Shown one piece after another: positions 15,149 to 26,666 of a stretch of 37,577 nucleotides of DNA. This stretch comes from an uncultured Clostridium sp. Its GTDB lineage: Bacteria; Bacillota; Clostridia; TANB77; CAG-508. A model generated the notes under the pieces. It made no database searches. It was not told the origin of the DNA and saw nothing but the letters and a program-made list of their open reading frames with translations. The stretch is from positions 1 through 37,577 of the forward strand of contig CAMCQH010000015.1 in assembly GCA_945877035.1 (NCBI GenBank), given 5' to 3'. How positions within the stretch are numbered: the stretch's first letter is position 1; every line of letters begins with the position of its first letter. Made by a program: the position numbers and the translations under genes.

Positions 15149-17207
15149 TTAAATCTCTATTCTATCAGTAAATTTACCTTTTACTAATTCTTTCAAAAGT
15201 TTATTTTCATCTTTTTCTAATTTTTTATCCTGAGCCACTATTGAAACTGCGGTCTCTTGTGCCAATTTTAAGATATCCATATCAGTAAACAAATTTGCAA
15301 TTTTAAAATCTGGTATTCCATGTTGCATCGTTCCAAAAAAGTCTCCTGAGCCTCTTAACTCTAAATCTTTTTGTGATATTATAAACCCATCATTTGTTTC
15401 ACACATTACTTTCATTCTTTCTTTTGTATTTTGACCATTTCCGTTGTATTTTAATATACAATATGATTTATATTCTCCTCTTCCAACTCTTCCTCTTAAT
15501 TGATGTAATTGTGCAAGTCCAAATCTTTGTGCATCTTCTATTACCATTATACTTGCATTTGGTACATCTACACCAACTTCAATAACTGTCGTTGATATTA
15601 GTATGTCTATTTCTCCATTTTTAAATCTATTCATAATATCATCTTTTTCTTTAGGTCTCATTTTTCCATGTATATATTCAACTCTATAATTTGGGAATAT
15701 TTCTTTTTGACATGTTTCATATAATGCAGTTACCGCTTTTAAGTCATTGTCCTCTTCTTCACTTTCTTCTACTAAAGGACATACTATATAAGCTTGTCTG
15801 CCTTCATCAACCTGTTTTTTTATAAAGTTGTTTACTCTTTCTTCCATTCTTTTTGTAACTGCAAATGTTTCTATTGTTTTTCTGTTTGGTGGAAGTTCAT
15901 CTATAATTGATATGTCCAAATCTCCATATAATATTAATGCTAATGTTCTTGGTATTGGTGTTGCTGACATTACTAAAACATCTGGATTTTGGCCTTTTTC
16001 TGCCATTTTTGTTCTTTGTTTTACTCCAAATCTGTGTTGTTCATCTGTTACGACTAACCCAAGATTTTTAAATTCAACATTTTCTTCAAGCATTGCATGT
16101 GTTCCTATTAAGATGTCAATTTCTCCATTTTTTAATCTTTCCAAAATGTCTTCTTTTTTCTTTTTGCTTATTCCTGATATTAATAATTCGCATTTTATAT
16201 CAAATTTATCAAGTATTTTTTGGAAGTTTGCTAAATGCTGTGTTGCAAGTATTGCTGTTGGTGCTAAAATAGCTGCTTGATATCCTGATTTTACTGCTTT
16301 ATATGCTGATATTATTGCTACAACTGTTTTCCCTGAGCCAACATCTCCTTGCAAAAGTCTATTCATTGATTTGTCTGATTCCATGTTTTCATCAATTTCT
16401 TGTAATACTCTTAATTGAGCTTTTGTCAAATTAAATGGTAGTGCATTTATTACATCTGACATATGTACTTCTGGATTAAATTGTATTCCCTTTTTGTCTG
16501 TTAAATTATTATTTTTTAATTGTAATAAAGCTAATTGAGTTGATAACAATTCTTCAAAAACTAATCTTTTTCTAGCTTTTTTGAAATCTTCAAATTCTTT
16601 TGGAAAATGTATATTCATTGTTGCTTCATTTATTTTTTCTAGTTTATATTCATCTAATATATATTGAGGTAATGTCTCTTGTAATCCACCTTGTCCTTGG
16701 ACTTTTTGTAATCCATTTTCAATTATTTTTCTTAATGTATTTTGTGTTAAACTAAATGTTAATGGATAAATTGGTATTATTTTTCCAGTGTTGTTTGTAT
16801 TTTCTATTTCATCAAATACTGGTGAATTCATGGTTATTTGTCCATATTGAAAATCTATTTTTCCATAAAATCTATATCTTTTTCCGTACTTGAAATTTTG
16901 ATTTTAAATATGACTGATTAAACCATGTAATTGTAGCTTGTCCTGTTTCATCTCTTACCATAAGCTTTTGCATAGTTCTACCTTTACTTATTCTTGTATC
17001 CACAAACCTTGAAACAGCTATTGCTTCAATTAAAGCTACTTCTCCATTTACACATTCACATATATTCTTTGGTTTACTTCTATCTTCATATCCTCTTGGA
17101 TAATATGTTATTAAATCTTTTAATGTAAATATTCCTATTTTATTTAGAAGTTTTACTCTGTTTGGTCCTACTCCTTTTATATATTTTACATCTTCATTTA
17201 AATCCAT
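15149..17207 (-). CDS. recG: ATP-dependent DNA helicase RecG, split by a frameshift
   Basis: RecG remodels stalled replication forks and Holliday junctions. The N-terminal wedge/OB part (17207-16872) starts MDLNEDVKYIKGVGP and reads through GYEDRSKPKNI and ITWFNQSYLKSKF, then leaves frame. The rest (from about 16890) continues KYGKRYRFYGKIDF, then MNSPVFDEI, the helicase motifs GDVGSGKT (Walker A), TDEQHRFG (DEQH), SATPIPRT and QLRGRVGRG, and the RecG C-terminal LRGSGDFFGTMQHG. One extra base in the run at 16893-16895 explains the break; without it the protein is about 685 residues, the normal length. It may be a sequencing error or a true lesion. The start follows AGGAGAAG and the gene lies 15 bp after the phosphoesterase start region on the same strand. 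Confidence 0.9.
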
Positions 17208-17222
17208 AAGCTTCTCCTATTT

Positions 17223-17915
17223 TTAAATTTTAAGCAATTTAAAATCAAGTCCATCACTACTAACTAATTTTAATTCTATTCCGTGAACATTACCCTCAAC
17301 TGCATCTTGAATTGAGCTTGCATGTAAATGTCCATAAAAACATCTTTTTATATTATATTTTTTCATCAATTCCATATACTCTGTGTTCATATAAGTTTTA
17401 GTTACAGGAGGATAATGCATAAATACAATTATTTCTTTATCTTCTCCATATTTTGATATTCCATCTTTTATTGATAATTCTAGTCTTGCTACTTCTCTTT
17501 TTGTTAATCTAATGTCTTCTTGTTCTTCTGATAAAGTCCACCCTCTTGTTCCAACTATTATTTTATTTTCAAATTCGTAACTATTATTATATAAAAAGTC
17601 TATATTTTCAAAATTTTTTTCTTTTAAATATTTTCTCATATTTGTTACTGTAGTCCACCAGTAATCGTGATTTCCTTTTAGTAATATTTTTTTACCTGGT
17701 AAATTGTTTATAAATTTAAAATCTTTTTCTGTTTCTTCTAAATACATTGCCCACGAGAAATCTCCTGGCAATATTACTAAATCTTCTGGTTTTACTTTTG
17801 TTAGCCAGTCTTGTTTTATTTTTTCTTCGTAGTTTTGCCAGTTTTGCCCAAATATATCCATTGGTTTATTTGTGTTAAATGATAAGTGTAAATCTGCTAT
17901 TGTATATATTGCCAT
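17223..17915 (-). CDS. Metallophosphoesterase
   Basis: The 230-residue calcineurin-like phosphoesterase has all metal-site motifs in order: ADLHLSF (D-x-H, 7-9), PGDFSWAM (GD), LKGNHDYWW (GNHD), FMHYPP (H) and GHLHASS (GHxH). It has no signal peptide and should be a cytoplasmic two-metal hydrolase. It matches the uncharacterised single-domain phosphohydrolase group seen in Clostridia; the substrate cannot be told from sequence. The start at 17915 follows GAGGAGAAAA. It is upstream of recG with a 15-bp gap, so the two probably share a transcript. Confidence 0.87.
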   Translation of the reverse strand: MAIYTIADLHLSFNTNKPMDIFGQNWQNYEEKIKQDWLTKVKPEDLVILPGDFSWAMYLEETEKDFKFINNLPGKKILLKGNHDYWWTTVTNMRKYLKEKNFENIDFLYNNSYEFENKIIVGTRGWTLSEEQEDIRLTKREVARLELSIKDGISKYGEDKEIIVFMHYPPVTKTYMNTEYMELMKKYNIKRCFYGHLHASSIQDAVEGNVHGIELKLVSSDGLDFKLLKI

Positions 17916-17984
17916 TTTTCTCCTCCATTTCTTTTTATAGTTTACATTATTTTTAGTTAATTGTCTAGCCTAGTTTTAAAGAAT

Positions 17985-18013
17985 TTGCAAAAAACAAACA
18001 AAAATGGTATAAT
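17985..18013 (+). promoter_or_regulatory. Promoter of the 102-residue orphan gene
   Basis: TTGCAA (17985-17990) and TATAAT (18008-18013) are 17 nt apart, and the gene starts 34 nt further on. It is divergent to the phosphoesterase gene. Confidence 0.75.
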
Positions 18014-18046
18014 TAAGGTATCAACAAACTTAAGGAGGATATTTTT

Positions 18047-18355
18047 ATGACACTTGAAGGATTAATTGAACGGTTACCCCAGAAGTCTCTTGATGACTAC
18101 ACAGACAAAAACACATTTTTAGAAACACTTGACAGGTATCCAGACTTGGCCGTAGAATTACGTTATCTTCTTTCACTCCCTGCTAATAGAGAGTGGATAG
18201 AAAAAGCGCAAAATGATAATTTGACATTCGAAGTATATGATGACAGTTGGAAGATTTCCAACGCTGGTCTCATCAATAACCAGGTACAACTGACATTCAT
18301 AGGAACAAGTAGAACTCCGGTGGTATGTATCGATATCCACAGAAAACCCGTCTGA
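18047..18355 (+). CDS. Orphan hypothetical protein (102 aa)
   Basis: I do not recognise this family. The protein is soluble and mixed alpha/beta. A helical, acidic N-terminus (MTLEGLIERLPQ, LDDYTDKNTFLETL) resembles bacteriocin or nif11-like leaders only superficially and lacks a double-glycine site. The C-terminal half is beta-rich with IHRKPV at the end. It has a perfect AAGGAGG site, its own promoter and an immediate terminator, and runs opposite to the housekeeping genes on both sides. Codons such as CGG, CCC, GTC and ATC are more frequent than in its AT-rich neighbours, which suggests acquisition. It is a real gene on these signals; the function is unknown. Confidence 0.75.
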   Translation: MTLEGLIERLPQKSLDDYTDKNTFLETLDRYPDLAVELRYLLSLPANREWIEKAQNDNLTFEVYDDSWKISNAGLINNQVQLTFIGTSRTPVVCIDIHRKPV

Positions 18356-18369
18356 ATTGACGGGTTTTT
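18343..18369 (+). terminator. Terminator of the 102-residue gene
   Basis: AAAACCCGTC (18343-18352) and GACGGGTTTT (18359-18368) form a 10-bp stem followed by T and C. The left arm lies within the last codons of the gene, and it also abuts the convergent tsaD end. Confidence 0.88.
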
Positions 18370-19362
18370 CTATAATTTTAAATTCGGAATTGCATTTAAA
18401 TCCAATTCACTTTTTTCTCCATTTATATAATTATAATATCCAGCTGATGCTATCATCGCGGCGTTATCTGTACATAATTTTAAATCAGGCATATAAACTT
18501 TTATTCCCTGTTCTTCTAATTTTAAAAATTCAGTTCTAATATAACTATTTGCAGAAACTCCACCTGCCAAAGTTACTGTTTTTATTCCAGTTTGTTTCAA
18601 CGCTTTTTTTGCATTTTCTAGTAATACTTCTGTAACTGTTTTTTCAAAACTTGCACATAAATCAGCTTTATTTATATCAGGTGTTTTATGATGCAAATTT
18701 ATAACTGCTGTTTTTATCCCACTAAAACTAAAGTCCAAATTATCAAAATGTGTTTTTGGTAATTCTATTGCATTTGGATTTCCTTCTTTTGCTAACTTAT
18801 CTACCTTTGGTCCTCCTGGATATCCAAGTCCTACAACTCTTGCAACTTTATCAAAGGCTTCTCCTATGGCATCATCTCTTGTTTTTCCTAGAACTTCAAA
18901 TTCAGTATAATCTTTAACATGTATCAATTGTGTATTTCCACCAGATGTCATCACACATAAAAATGGTGGTTTTAATTCTGGATATGTAATATAATTTGCT
19001 GCAATATGCCCTTGTATATGATTAACTCCTACAAGTGGCTTATTTATAGCAAAGCTTAATGCTTTTGCATAAGAAAGTCCTACTAATAGAGCACCTACCA
19101 AACCAGGTCCATATGTTGGTGTTATGCTATCAATATCTTCAAATGTAACATTAGCTTCTTCTAAAGCTTTTTTTGTTACTCTTGAAATAGCTTCTATATG
19201 ATTTCTTGATGCTATTTCTGGTACAACTCCACCATATTTCTCATGTATTGGTATTTGTGTATCAATTATATTTGATAAGATTTCCCTTCCATTTTTTACT
19301 ACTGCTACTGACGTTTCATCACAGCTTGATTCTATTCCTAATGTTAATATATCTTTTTTCAT
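18370..19362 (-). CDS. tsaD: tRNA N6-adenosine threonylcarbamoyltransferase TsaD
   Basis: TsaD transfers threonylcarbamoyl from TC-AMP to A37 of ANN-decoding tRNAs, with TsaB and TsaE. The 330-residue ASKHA-fold protein has [13 protein letters not shown], the metal-binding HIEAI and [11 protein letters not shown] motifs, [45 protein letters not shown] and [11 protein letters not shown], plus a late CTDNAAMIA. The start at 19362 has GAGGAG 7 nt upstream; a TTG-initiated extension to 19377 would include that site. tsaB and tsaE are not in the window. Confidence 0.96.
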   Translation of the reverse strand: MKKDILTLGIESSCDETSVAVVKNGREILSNIIDTQIPIHEKYGGVVPEIASRNHIEAISRVTKKALEEANVTFEDIDSITPTYGPGLVGALLVGLSYAKALSFAINKPLVGVNHIQGHIAANYITYPELKPPFLCVMTSGGNTQLIHVKDYTEFEVLGKTRDDAIGEAFDKVARVVGLGYPGGPKVDKLAKEGNPNAIELPKTHFDNLDFSFSGIKTAVINLHHKTPDINKADLCASFEKTVTEVLLENAKKALKQTGIKTVTLAGGVSANSYIRTEFLKLEEQGIKVYMPDLKLCTDNAAMIASAGYYNYINGEKSELDLNAIPNLKL

Positions 19363-19419
19363 ACTTATTCTCCTCAAAGAGGGATTTAAGGAGTGTCCCT
19401 AAATCCCTCTTTTCCTTTT

Positions 19420-20160
19420 TTATAATCTAAATATTAATTTTCCTAAATTTAATATTCCTGTACTTATTCCGCTAATTGCTGGTGTTATTATTGTTCCAGC
19501 AAGTCCTGTTATCCATAATAATACAAATACAATATAAAATATTTGCTCATTATTAATAAAAAATTGTTTTGCTTTATATGGCAAAAAAGGCATTATTATT
19601 TTTGAACCATCTAATGGTGGCAATGGTATTAAGTTAAATACTCCAAGTCCAATGTTTATTGAAATTGTACTTGTTATCAATAATAATATTATTCCTCCAA
19701 TATTTGATGATATAAATGACAAACTTGCAAATTTATATATTGCAAAATATATTAATGTAAATACTATCGCTAATATAAAATTCATTACTGGCCCCGCTGC
19801 TGATACTATTGCTTCACCTTTTTCCATAGAAATTTTTCTTGTATAATTTCTAGGGTCTACTTCTACAGGCTTTCCCCAACCAAACCCTGCAACTAGCAAC
19901 ATTAGTGTTCCTATTGGGTCTAAATGGTCTAATGGATTTAAACTTAATCTTCCTTGATTTTTTGCTGTGTCATCTCCTAATTTATATGCCGCATATCCAT
20001 GTGCAAATTCATGGAATGTTATTGCTATTAACACTCCTGGTGCACTTAATAATAATCCTATTAATTGACTAGGATTTGCTACATATTGTATTATTACAAA
20101 TAATAACAATATTCCAGCTATAATATACATTGTTCTTCTATCAAAATTAAAACCAAACAT
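19420..20160 (-). CDS. Site-2 protease family protein (M50)
   Basis: The 246-residue intramembrane zinc metalloprotease has HEFAH (50-54) as zinc and catalytic motif and NLIPLPPLDGSKI as the second metal-site motif (N-x2-P-x4-DG). It has about six membrane segments and no PDZ domain, so it belongs to the small YwhC-like group, not to RseP. GWGKPVEVDPRNY is typical of this group. The substrate is unknown. The start at 20160 follows AAAGGAG; the open frame extends upstream into the dispersed repeat. It is between tsaD and lysS on the same strand. Confidence 0.9.
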   Translation of the reverse strand: MFGFNFDRRTMYIIAGILLLFVIIQYVANPSQLIGLLLSAPGVLIAITFHEFAHGYAAYKLGDDTAKNQGRLSLNPLDHLDPIGTLMLLVAGFGWGKPVEVDPRNYTRKISMEKGEAIVSAAGPVMNFILAIVFTLIYFAIYKFASLSFISSNIGGIILLLITSTISINIGLGVFNLIPLPPLDGSKIIMPFLPYKAKQFFINNEQIFYIVFVLLWITGLAGTIITPAISGISTGILNLGKLIFRL

Positions 20161-20186
20161 AAAATTCTCCTTTCGCTCGCTATGCT

Positions 20187-20231
20187 CGCTCATCGTCATC
20201 CAAAATTTTTTTCAAAAATTTCGTCTGCCAA
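20187..20231. repeat. Dispersed 45-bp intergenic repeat, copy 2
   Basis: This is the partner of 12196-12240 (43 of 45 positions equal). Like that copy, it lies immediately upstream of a minus-strand ribosome binding site (here of the site-2 protease). Confidence 0.85.
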
Positions 20232-20258
20232 ATCTTGGGCTGTTTCGCTCTTTGTTAT

Positions 20259-21770
20259 TTAGTTTAAAGGTTTCATTGTTGGGAATAATAACACGTCTCT
20301 TATTGAAGCAGAATCTGTTAATAACATTATTAATCTATCAATTCCAATTCCAAGTCCACCTGTTGGAGGCATACCATATTCTAGTGCTTGAATAAAGTCT
20401 TCATCCATCATACCTGCTTCTTCATCCCCAGCATTTCTTGCCTCAACTTGTTTTTTGAATCTTTCATATTGGTCTATTGGGTCATTTAATTCTGAGAATG
20501 CATTTCCATATTCTCTTCCACCAATAAATATTTCAAATCTTTCTGTTAATCTTGGGTCTTTTGGACTTCTTTTTGCAAGTGGTGATATTTCTACTGGATA
20601 ATCATATATAAATGTTGGTTGTATTAATGTTTTTTCTACATATTCATCAAAGAATAATGCTATTACATCTCCTCTTGTTTCTTTTGTTGGGTCTGGAATT
20701 TCTAATCCTCTTTCTTTTGCTAAAGCAACTGCTTCTTCATCAGTTTGAATTTCATTAAAATCTACTCCACATGCCTCTTTTATTGAATCTATCATAGTAA
20801 TTCTTTTCCAACCAGGTGTTAAGTCAATATCTTGTCCTTGATATGTAATTTTTGTTGTTCCTAATACTTTCATAGCACATTTTGTAAAGATTTCTTCTGT
20901 TATATCCATCATATCATTATAATCTTGATATGCTGCATATAATTCTATCGATGTAAATTCAGGATTATGTCTTATATCCATTCCTTCATTTCTGAATATT
21001 CTTCCCATTTCATATACTTTATCATATCCACCAACTATTAATCTTTTTAAGTTTAACTCTGTTGCAATTCTTAAGTACATTGGTAAATCTAATGCATTGT
21101 GATGTGTTATAAATGGTTTTGCTGTTGCTCCACCTGATATTGTATTTAATATTGGTGTTTCAACTTCTAAATATCCTTTTTCATCTAATATACTTCTTAT
21201 TTCACTAATTATTTTACTTCTTGTTTCAAATGTTTTCTTAACTTCTGGATTTATAATTAAATCAACATATCTTTGTCTATATCTTAAATCTGGGTCTTTT
21301 AATCCGTGGAATTTTTCTGGTAATGGTCTTAATGACTTTGAAAGTAAAGTTACTTCTTTTGCATGTACTGATATTTCTTCAGTTCTTGTTTTAAACACAA
21401 AACCTGTAATTCCAATTATATCTCCAATATCAAATGTTTTAAATGCTTTGTAACTTTCTTCTCCTAAATCATTTATACTTACATAACTTTGGATTTTTTC
21501 ATCACTATCTTGAATTGTACAAAATGATGCTTTTCCCATTATTCTTTTTGCTATAATTCTTCCAGCAACTGTAACATCTTTTTGTTCAAATTGCTCATAA
21601 TTTGCTTTAATTTCTCCTGCTGTATTTGTTCTATTAAATTTTGTTATTTCAAAAGGATCTTTTCCTTGTTCTTGTAATTCCTTTAACTTATCTCTTCTTA
21701 TTTGCATTAGATGATTTATATCTAATTCTTCAATTTGTTCATTGTTTTGATTATTTTGATTTTCATTCAT
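20259..21770 (-). CDS. lysS: Lysine-tRNA ligase, class II
   Basis: LysRS charges tRNA-Lys. The 503-residue product has an acidic Asn/Gln-rich N-terminal extension, the OB-fold anticodon-binding domain ([18 protein letters not shown]) and the class II core: motif 1 around [13 protein letters not shown], motif 2 [21 protein letters not shown], and motif 3 [28 protein letters not shown] is also typical. The length is normal. The start at 21770 follows AAGGAGAT. I see no T-box leader in the short upstream region. Confidence 0.96.
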   Translation of the reverse strand: MNENQNNQNNEQIEELDINHLMQIRRDKLKELQEQGKDPFEITKFNRTNTAGEIKANYEQFEQKDVTVAGRIIAKRIMGKASFCTIQDSDEKIQSYVSINDLGEESYKAFKTFDIGDIIGITGFVFKTRTEEISVHAKEVTLLSKSLRPLPEKFHGLKDPDLRYRQRYVDLIINPEVKKTFETRSKIISEIRSILDEKGYLEVETPILNTISGGATAKPFITHHNALDLPMYLRIATELNLKRLIVGGYDKVYEMGRIFRNEGMDIRHNPEFTSIELYAAYQDYNDMMDITEEIFTKCAMKVLGTTKITYQGQDIDLTPGWKRITMIDSIKEACGVDFNEIQTDEEAVALAKERGLEIPDPTKETRGDVIALFFDEYVEKTLIQPTFIYDYPVEISPLAKRSPKDPRLTERFEIFIGGREYGNAFSELNDPIDQYERFKKQVEARNAGDEEAGMMDEDFIQALEYGMPPTGGLGIGIDRLIMLLTDSASIRDVLLFPTMKPLN

Positions 21771-21799
21771 TTTAACACTATCTCCTTCTTTTTTTATTT

Positions 21800-21925
21800 T
21801 ATTAGAGGTTAGTAAAGTAGATGTTAGAGGTTAGAGGTTGGAGGTTGGAAAATAAAAGTTAATTTTCTATGCTCTAACTTCTATTTCACCGACTTCCATT
21901 TCACTAACCTCTATTTCACTGACCT
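21800..21925. repeat. Imperfect heptamer repeats between lysS and obg
   Basis: The left half has AGAGGTT/GGAGGTT units (for example GTTAGAGGTTAGAGGTTGGAGG). The right half has complementary units (CTAACCTCT, TGACCTCTGACCTCTAC). Direct repetition within halves and inverse relation between halves allow long alternative hairpins. No gene is seen here. Confidence 0.7.
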
Positions 21926-21932
21926 CTGACCT

Positions 21933-23209
<1,277 letters not shown>

Positions 23210-23210
<1 letters not shown>

Positions 23211-24229
23211 TATTTTCCTCCAAAATAATTTAACATCATTGAATCTTTAACTTTTTTCATAGTTTCCTTTGCAACTGCTCTTGCTTTTTCTGTTCCTTCA
23301 ATTAAAATTTTATCTACTTCCTCTGGATGTGCCTCATAATAAGCTCTTTTTTCTCTTATTGGTCTTAACTCCTCAATTATATTTGTTGCTAATTGTTTCT
23401 TGCAAGCTACACATCCACGTTTTCCTGCTTTACATTCTTCGCATACTGTTTTTACATCTTCTTTAGGTGTAAATAAATTATGATAATATGCAACCATACA
23501 TATATCAGGATTCCCTGGGTCATCCTTTTTTATTCTTGCAGGGTCTGTTACTGCGCTCATAACTTTTTTTGTAATCTCTTCTGGGCTGTCTGATAAGTAT
23601 ATTGCATTTCCTAGAGATTTGCCCATTTTTTCATTTCCATCTAGTCCTTTTATTCTTTTTGCATTTGATAATATCGCTTTTGGTTCTTTTAGAACGCCTT
23701 CACCATATATACTGTTAAATTTTCTTACTATTTCTCTACATTGCTCAATTAATGGTAATTGGTCTTCACCAACTGGCACTAACTCTCCTTCAAATGTTGT
23801 TATATCTGCAGCTTGACTTACTGGATATCCTAAAAATCCATATGTTACACTTCCTCCAAATAAATCTTTCTTTTGAGCTATTTCTGTTTTAACTGTTGGG
23901 TTTCTTTGTAATCTTGCTATTGTAACTAAGTTTGAATAAAATACTGTAAGCTCTGCTGTTTCTGGTATCATTGATTGTATATATATTGTTGTTTTGGTTG
24001 GGTCTATTCCAACTGATAAATAGTCTATTGCTACTTCTCTTACATTTTTTCTTACTTTTTCTGGATTATTAAAATTATCTGTTAATGCTTGAACATCTGC
24101 TATTAATATAAATGGTTCATATTCTGGATTTTCTTGCATTTCTAGTCTTGTCTTTAATGAACCAAAATAATGTCCTATATGTAATCTTCCTGTTGGTCTA
24201 TCTCCTGTTAATATTCTCTTTTTGCTCAT
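23210..24229 (-). CDS. trpS: Tryptophan-tRNA ligase with a four-cysteine motif
   Basis: TrpRS charges tRNA-Trp. The 339-residue class I enzyme has [16 protein letters not shown] (HIGH motif), a GEDQ motif and [10 protein letters not shown] as the KMSKS-like loop. In the C-terminal domain four cysteines are spaced C-x21-C-x6-C-x2-C (last three in [12 protein letters not shown]), close to the [4Fe-4S]-binding spacing described for Thermotoga TrpRS. The start at 24229 follows AGGGAGA. The gene is followed by obg with a TAATG overlap, so the two are translationally coupled. Confidence 0.94.
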
Positions 24230-24299
24230 TTCTTGATTTCTCCCTTCCCTTCATTCCGTTCATTATTAAAAATCAGGCAAAATTATATCACATTTTTTG

Positions 24300-25583
24300 T
24301 TAAATATCAAATTCTATATCTTCTTTTTTATATTCTTCAGGCTTTAAACCTGTTCTTGTTTTCAAATAACTGATTAATGATAATGTTACAATACTAAAAA
24401 TAATGCCTGTTAATATCAAACTATTTGCTGAATTAGTTAATGATAATATGTAAGAACCTAAAAATCCTATTATCATTCTAAAAAAGTTTCTACTTATTGC
24501 ATTTATTGAATATATTTTAGGAAGTATTGTTGGATTTGTAAAATTACTTAAATATCTAGTCATTAAAACACCAAAAGCTCCTTTTGATATATTTAGTATA
24601 ATGAAGAATATCATTATCAATATCATTATACTATTTGCTGATAAATTACTACATCCAATTATTCCTGATAGCCAAATCATTAATGCAGTGGTAATTGCTA
24701 GCATTGACAATGTTTTATTTTTAAACATTTTGTGAAGCTTTAATTGTTTTTTAGATCCTATGCCTGATGCTATACCCACTATCGCAGCTATAATTGCAAT
24801 CCAAGTTGCTGATATTCCTACTTCTTCTAATAAACTCGTTCTGTATGTAGATGCTAAACAAAATGTTCCCCACATAATTCCTGAATATAAAATTAAACTT
24901 CTTAATCTATTTGATTTTATAATATATTTAAATGAATTTCTTAAATCTATCATATATTCCTTTACATTAAATTCACCTTTTTCTATTGAAACATCAGAAC
25001 TTTTTATATCTTGGAAGCCTGTAGATAATATTGTTGCAATTGTTGCAATTATTACAGATCCAATAATAGGAATATATGGATTAATAGTATATAAAAATCC
25101 AGCAAAAACCGCTGTAATCGCCTCTATATAGTAATAATTTTTATTTCCTTTTCCTTCTATTTTAGAAAATATTTCTCCTTTTTTCTCTCCCTCTGGAATT
25201 GACATATTTAAAAGTGTAGTATCTGATATATCTTTTATTGAAAAACATAATGCACTAAAAAATTCTGCCACTATTAATATTTGTAAATCTGTCGCAAACA
25301 TTATTATTAATAAATAAATTACATTAAATATATTGGCTAATATTGTGCATTTTCTAACCCCTATTTTATCTATTAGTATATTCGCTGGTATTTGTAAAAT
25401 TATCATAAATAAAGCATAAAATGATGATTTTAATACTACATCTGATGCACTTATATGTTTTACTTGAGTTAAAAATAGGAAATCTATTGCATAATAAAAT
25501 ATTATATCCATTGATATTGCTCTATACATTGCGTATAATTTCATGTTTTGTTTTCTTTTTTGTGTTTCTACTTCATTTATCAT
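24300..25583 (-). CDS. MFS transporter
   Basis: The 427-residue protein has about twelve hydrophobic segments. An MFS-like loop after the second segment reads NILIDKIGVRKCTI, matching the D-x2-G-x-R-(K/R) motif A, and a long central cytoplasmic loop separates the halves. ISISLIF-type drug motifs are not evident, so the substrate is open. I place the start at 25583 (MINEVETQ), 6-7 nt after AAGGAGG; the earlier in-frame codons contain that site. It is divergent from dapA. Confidence 0.85.
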   Translation of the reverse strand: MINEVETQKRKQNMKLYAMYRAISMDIIFYYAIDFLFLTQVKHISASDVVLKSSFYALFMIILQIPANILIDKIGVRKCTILANIFNVIYLLIIMFATDLQILIVAEFFSALCFSIKDISDTTLLNMSIPEGEKKGEIFSKIEGKGNKNYYYIEAITAVFAGFLYTINPYIPIIGSVIIATIATILSTGFQDIKSSDVSIEKGEFNVKEYMIDLRNSFKYIIKSNRLRSLILYSGIMWGTFCLASTYRTSLLEEVGISATWIAIIAAIVGIASGIGSKKQLKLHKMFKNKTLSMLAITTALMIWLSGIIGCSNLSANSIMILIMIFFIILNISKGAFGVLMTRYLSNFTNPTILPKIYSINAISRNFFRMIIGFLGSYILSLTNSANSLILTGIIFSIVTLSLISYLKTRTGLKPEEYKKEDIEFDI

Positions 25584-25717
25584 TTGTATCCTCCTTTTTT
25601 CACATATATTTATATCATAATACTCTTTATTGTTCAAGAGTTATTCATTTGAAGTTTTAATATTTTGTAATTTATTTTTATGATTTTAATATATTTGTTT
25701 AAAGGAGTGAATTCAAT

Positions 25718-26602
25718 ATGAAAAAAATATTATTTAAAGGTGCAGGTTCTGCCATTCCAACTCCATTTGATGAAAATGGTGTTAATATTGAAGAATTAAA
25801 AAGATTTTTGAAATTTCAGATTGAAAATAAAATTGATGCTTTAATTGTATGTGGTACAACTGGTGAAAGTTCTACTATGACAAGAGATGAAAAAATTGAA
25901 GTTATAAAATGTGCTTTGGAAATTTCAAATAGAAAAGTTCCTGTAATTGCAGGCACTGGCTCAAATAATACAAAAGAAGCTATTGAGATGTCTAAAATTG
26001 CTGAAAGTTTAGGAGTAGATGGTGTTTTAGTAGTTACTCCTTATTATAATAAAACTACTCAAGCTGGCTTAATTGCTCATTATAGGCTAATTGCTGAAAA
26101 TATTAATATTCCTATAATTTTATATAATGTCCCAAGTAGAACTGGTTTAAATATTAATCCAGAAACTTGTTTAGAATTATCAAAAATCCCAAATATTGTA
26201 GCTATAAAAGAAGCTAGCGGTAATTTATCTCAAGTTGCTCAAATTGCTCATTTATGTGGAGATAATTTACATATTTATTCTGGAAATGATGACCAAGTAA
26301 TTCCTATTTGCTCTTTAGGTGGATTAGGTGTCATTTCTGTTTTATCAAATATTGAACCTGAATACACACATAATATGGTCTGGAGTTTTTTGAATGGAAA
26401 ATTTGATATTGCCAAAAAAATGCAGTTAGATGCTATTCCATTAATAAATGCTTTATTTTCTGAAGTTAATCCTATTCCTGTTAAGGCTGCACTTAATGAA
26501 ATTGGTTTTCATTTTGGTATTCCTAGATTACCTTTAATTGAAATGAGTGAAGAAAAAAGAAACTTTTTAAATTCGACAAAATCCTCATTTTTATTGACAT
26601 AA
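25718..26602 (+). CDS. dapA: 4-hydroxy-tetrahydrodipicolinate synthase
   Basis: DapA condenses pyruvate with aspartate semialdehyde, the first step of the diaminopimelate/lysine branch. The 294-residue TIM-barrel protein has GTTGESSTM (substrate-binding Thr pair), VVTPYYNKTTQ with the catalytic Tyr, IILYNVPSRTG with the second Tyr, and VAIKEASGN with the Schiff-base Lys. The length is normal. The start at 25718 follows AAAGGAG. A second, diverged copy of its 3' end lies at 28116-28213. The last codons (TTG ACA) form the -35 box of the next gene. Confidence 0.96.
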   Translation: MKKILFKGAGSAIPTPFDENGVNIEELKRFLKFQIENKIDALIVCGTTGESSTMTRDEKIEVIKCALEISNRKVPVIAGTGSNNTKEAIEMSKIAESLGVDGVLVVTPYYNKTTQAGLIAHYRLIAENINIPIILYNVPSRTGLNINPETCLELSKIPNIVAIKEASGNLSQVAQIAHLCGDNLHIYSGNDDQVIPICSLGGLGVISVLSNIEPEYTHNMVWSFLNGKFDIAKKMQLDAIPLINALFSEVNPIPVKAALNEIGFHFGIPRLPLIEMSEEKRNFLNSTKSSFLLT

Positions 26603-26623
26603 TTCCCTGAATTATTGTATAAT
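26594..26623 (+). promoter_or_regulatory. Promoter of the tandem-HD gene, overlapping the dapA end
   Basis: TTGACA (26594-26599) and TATAAT (26618-26623) are 18 nt apart. The -35 hexamer is the last two sense codons of dapA. Confidence 0.85.
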
Positions 26624-26666
26624 ATTATCATAGCAAAATTGTTTCTGTGTAGAAGGGAGGCCTGTT

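Noticed and set aside
18047-18355. Bacteriocin precursor
   Set aside because: The N-terminus superficially resembles a nif11-type leader, but no double-Gly site, core peptide or modification/export genes are present.
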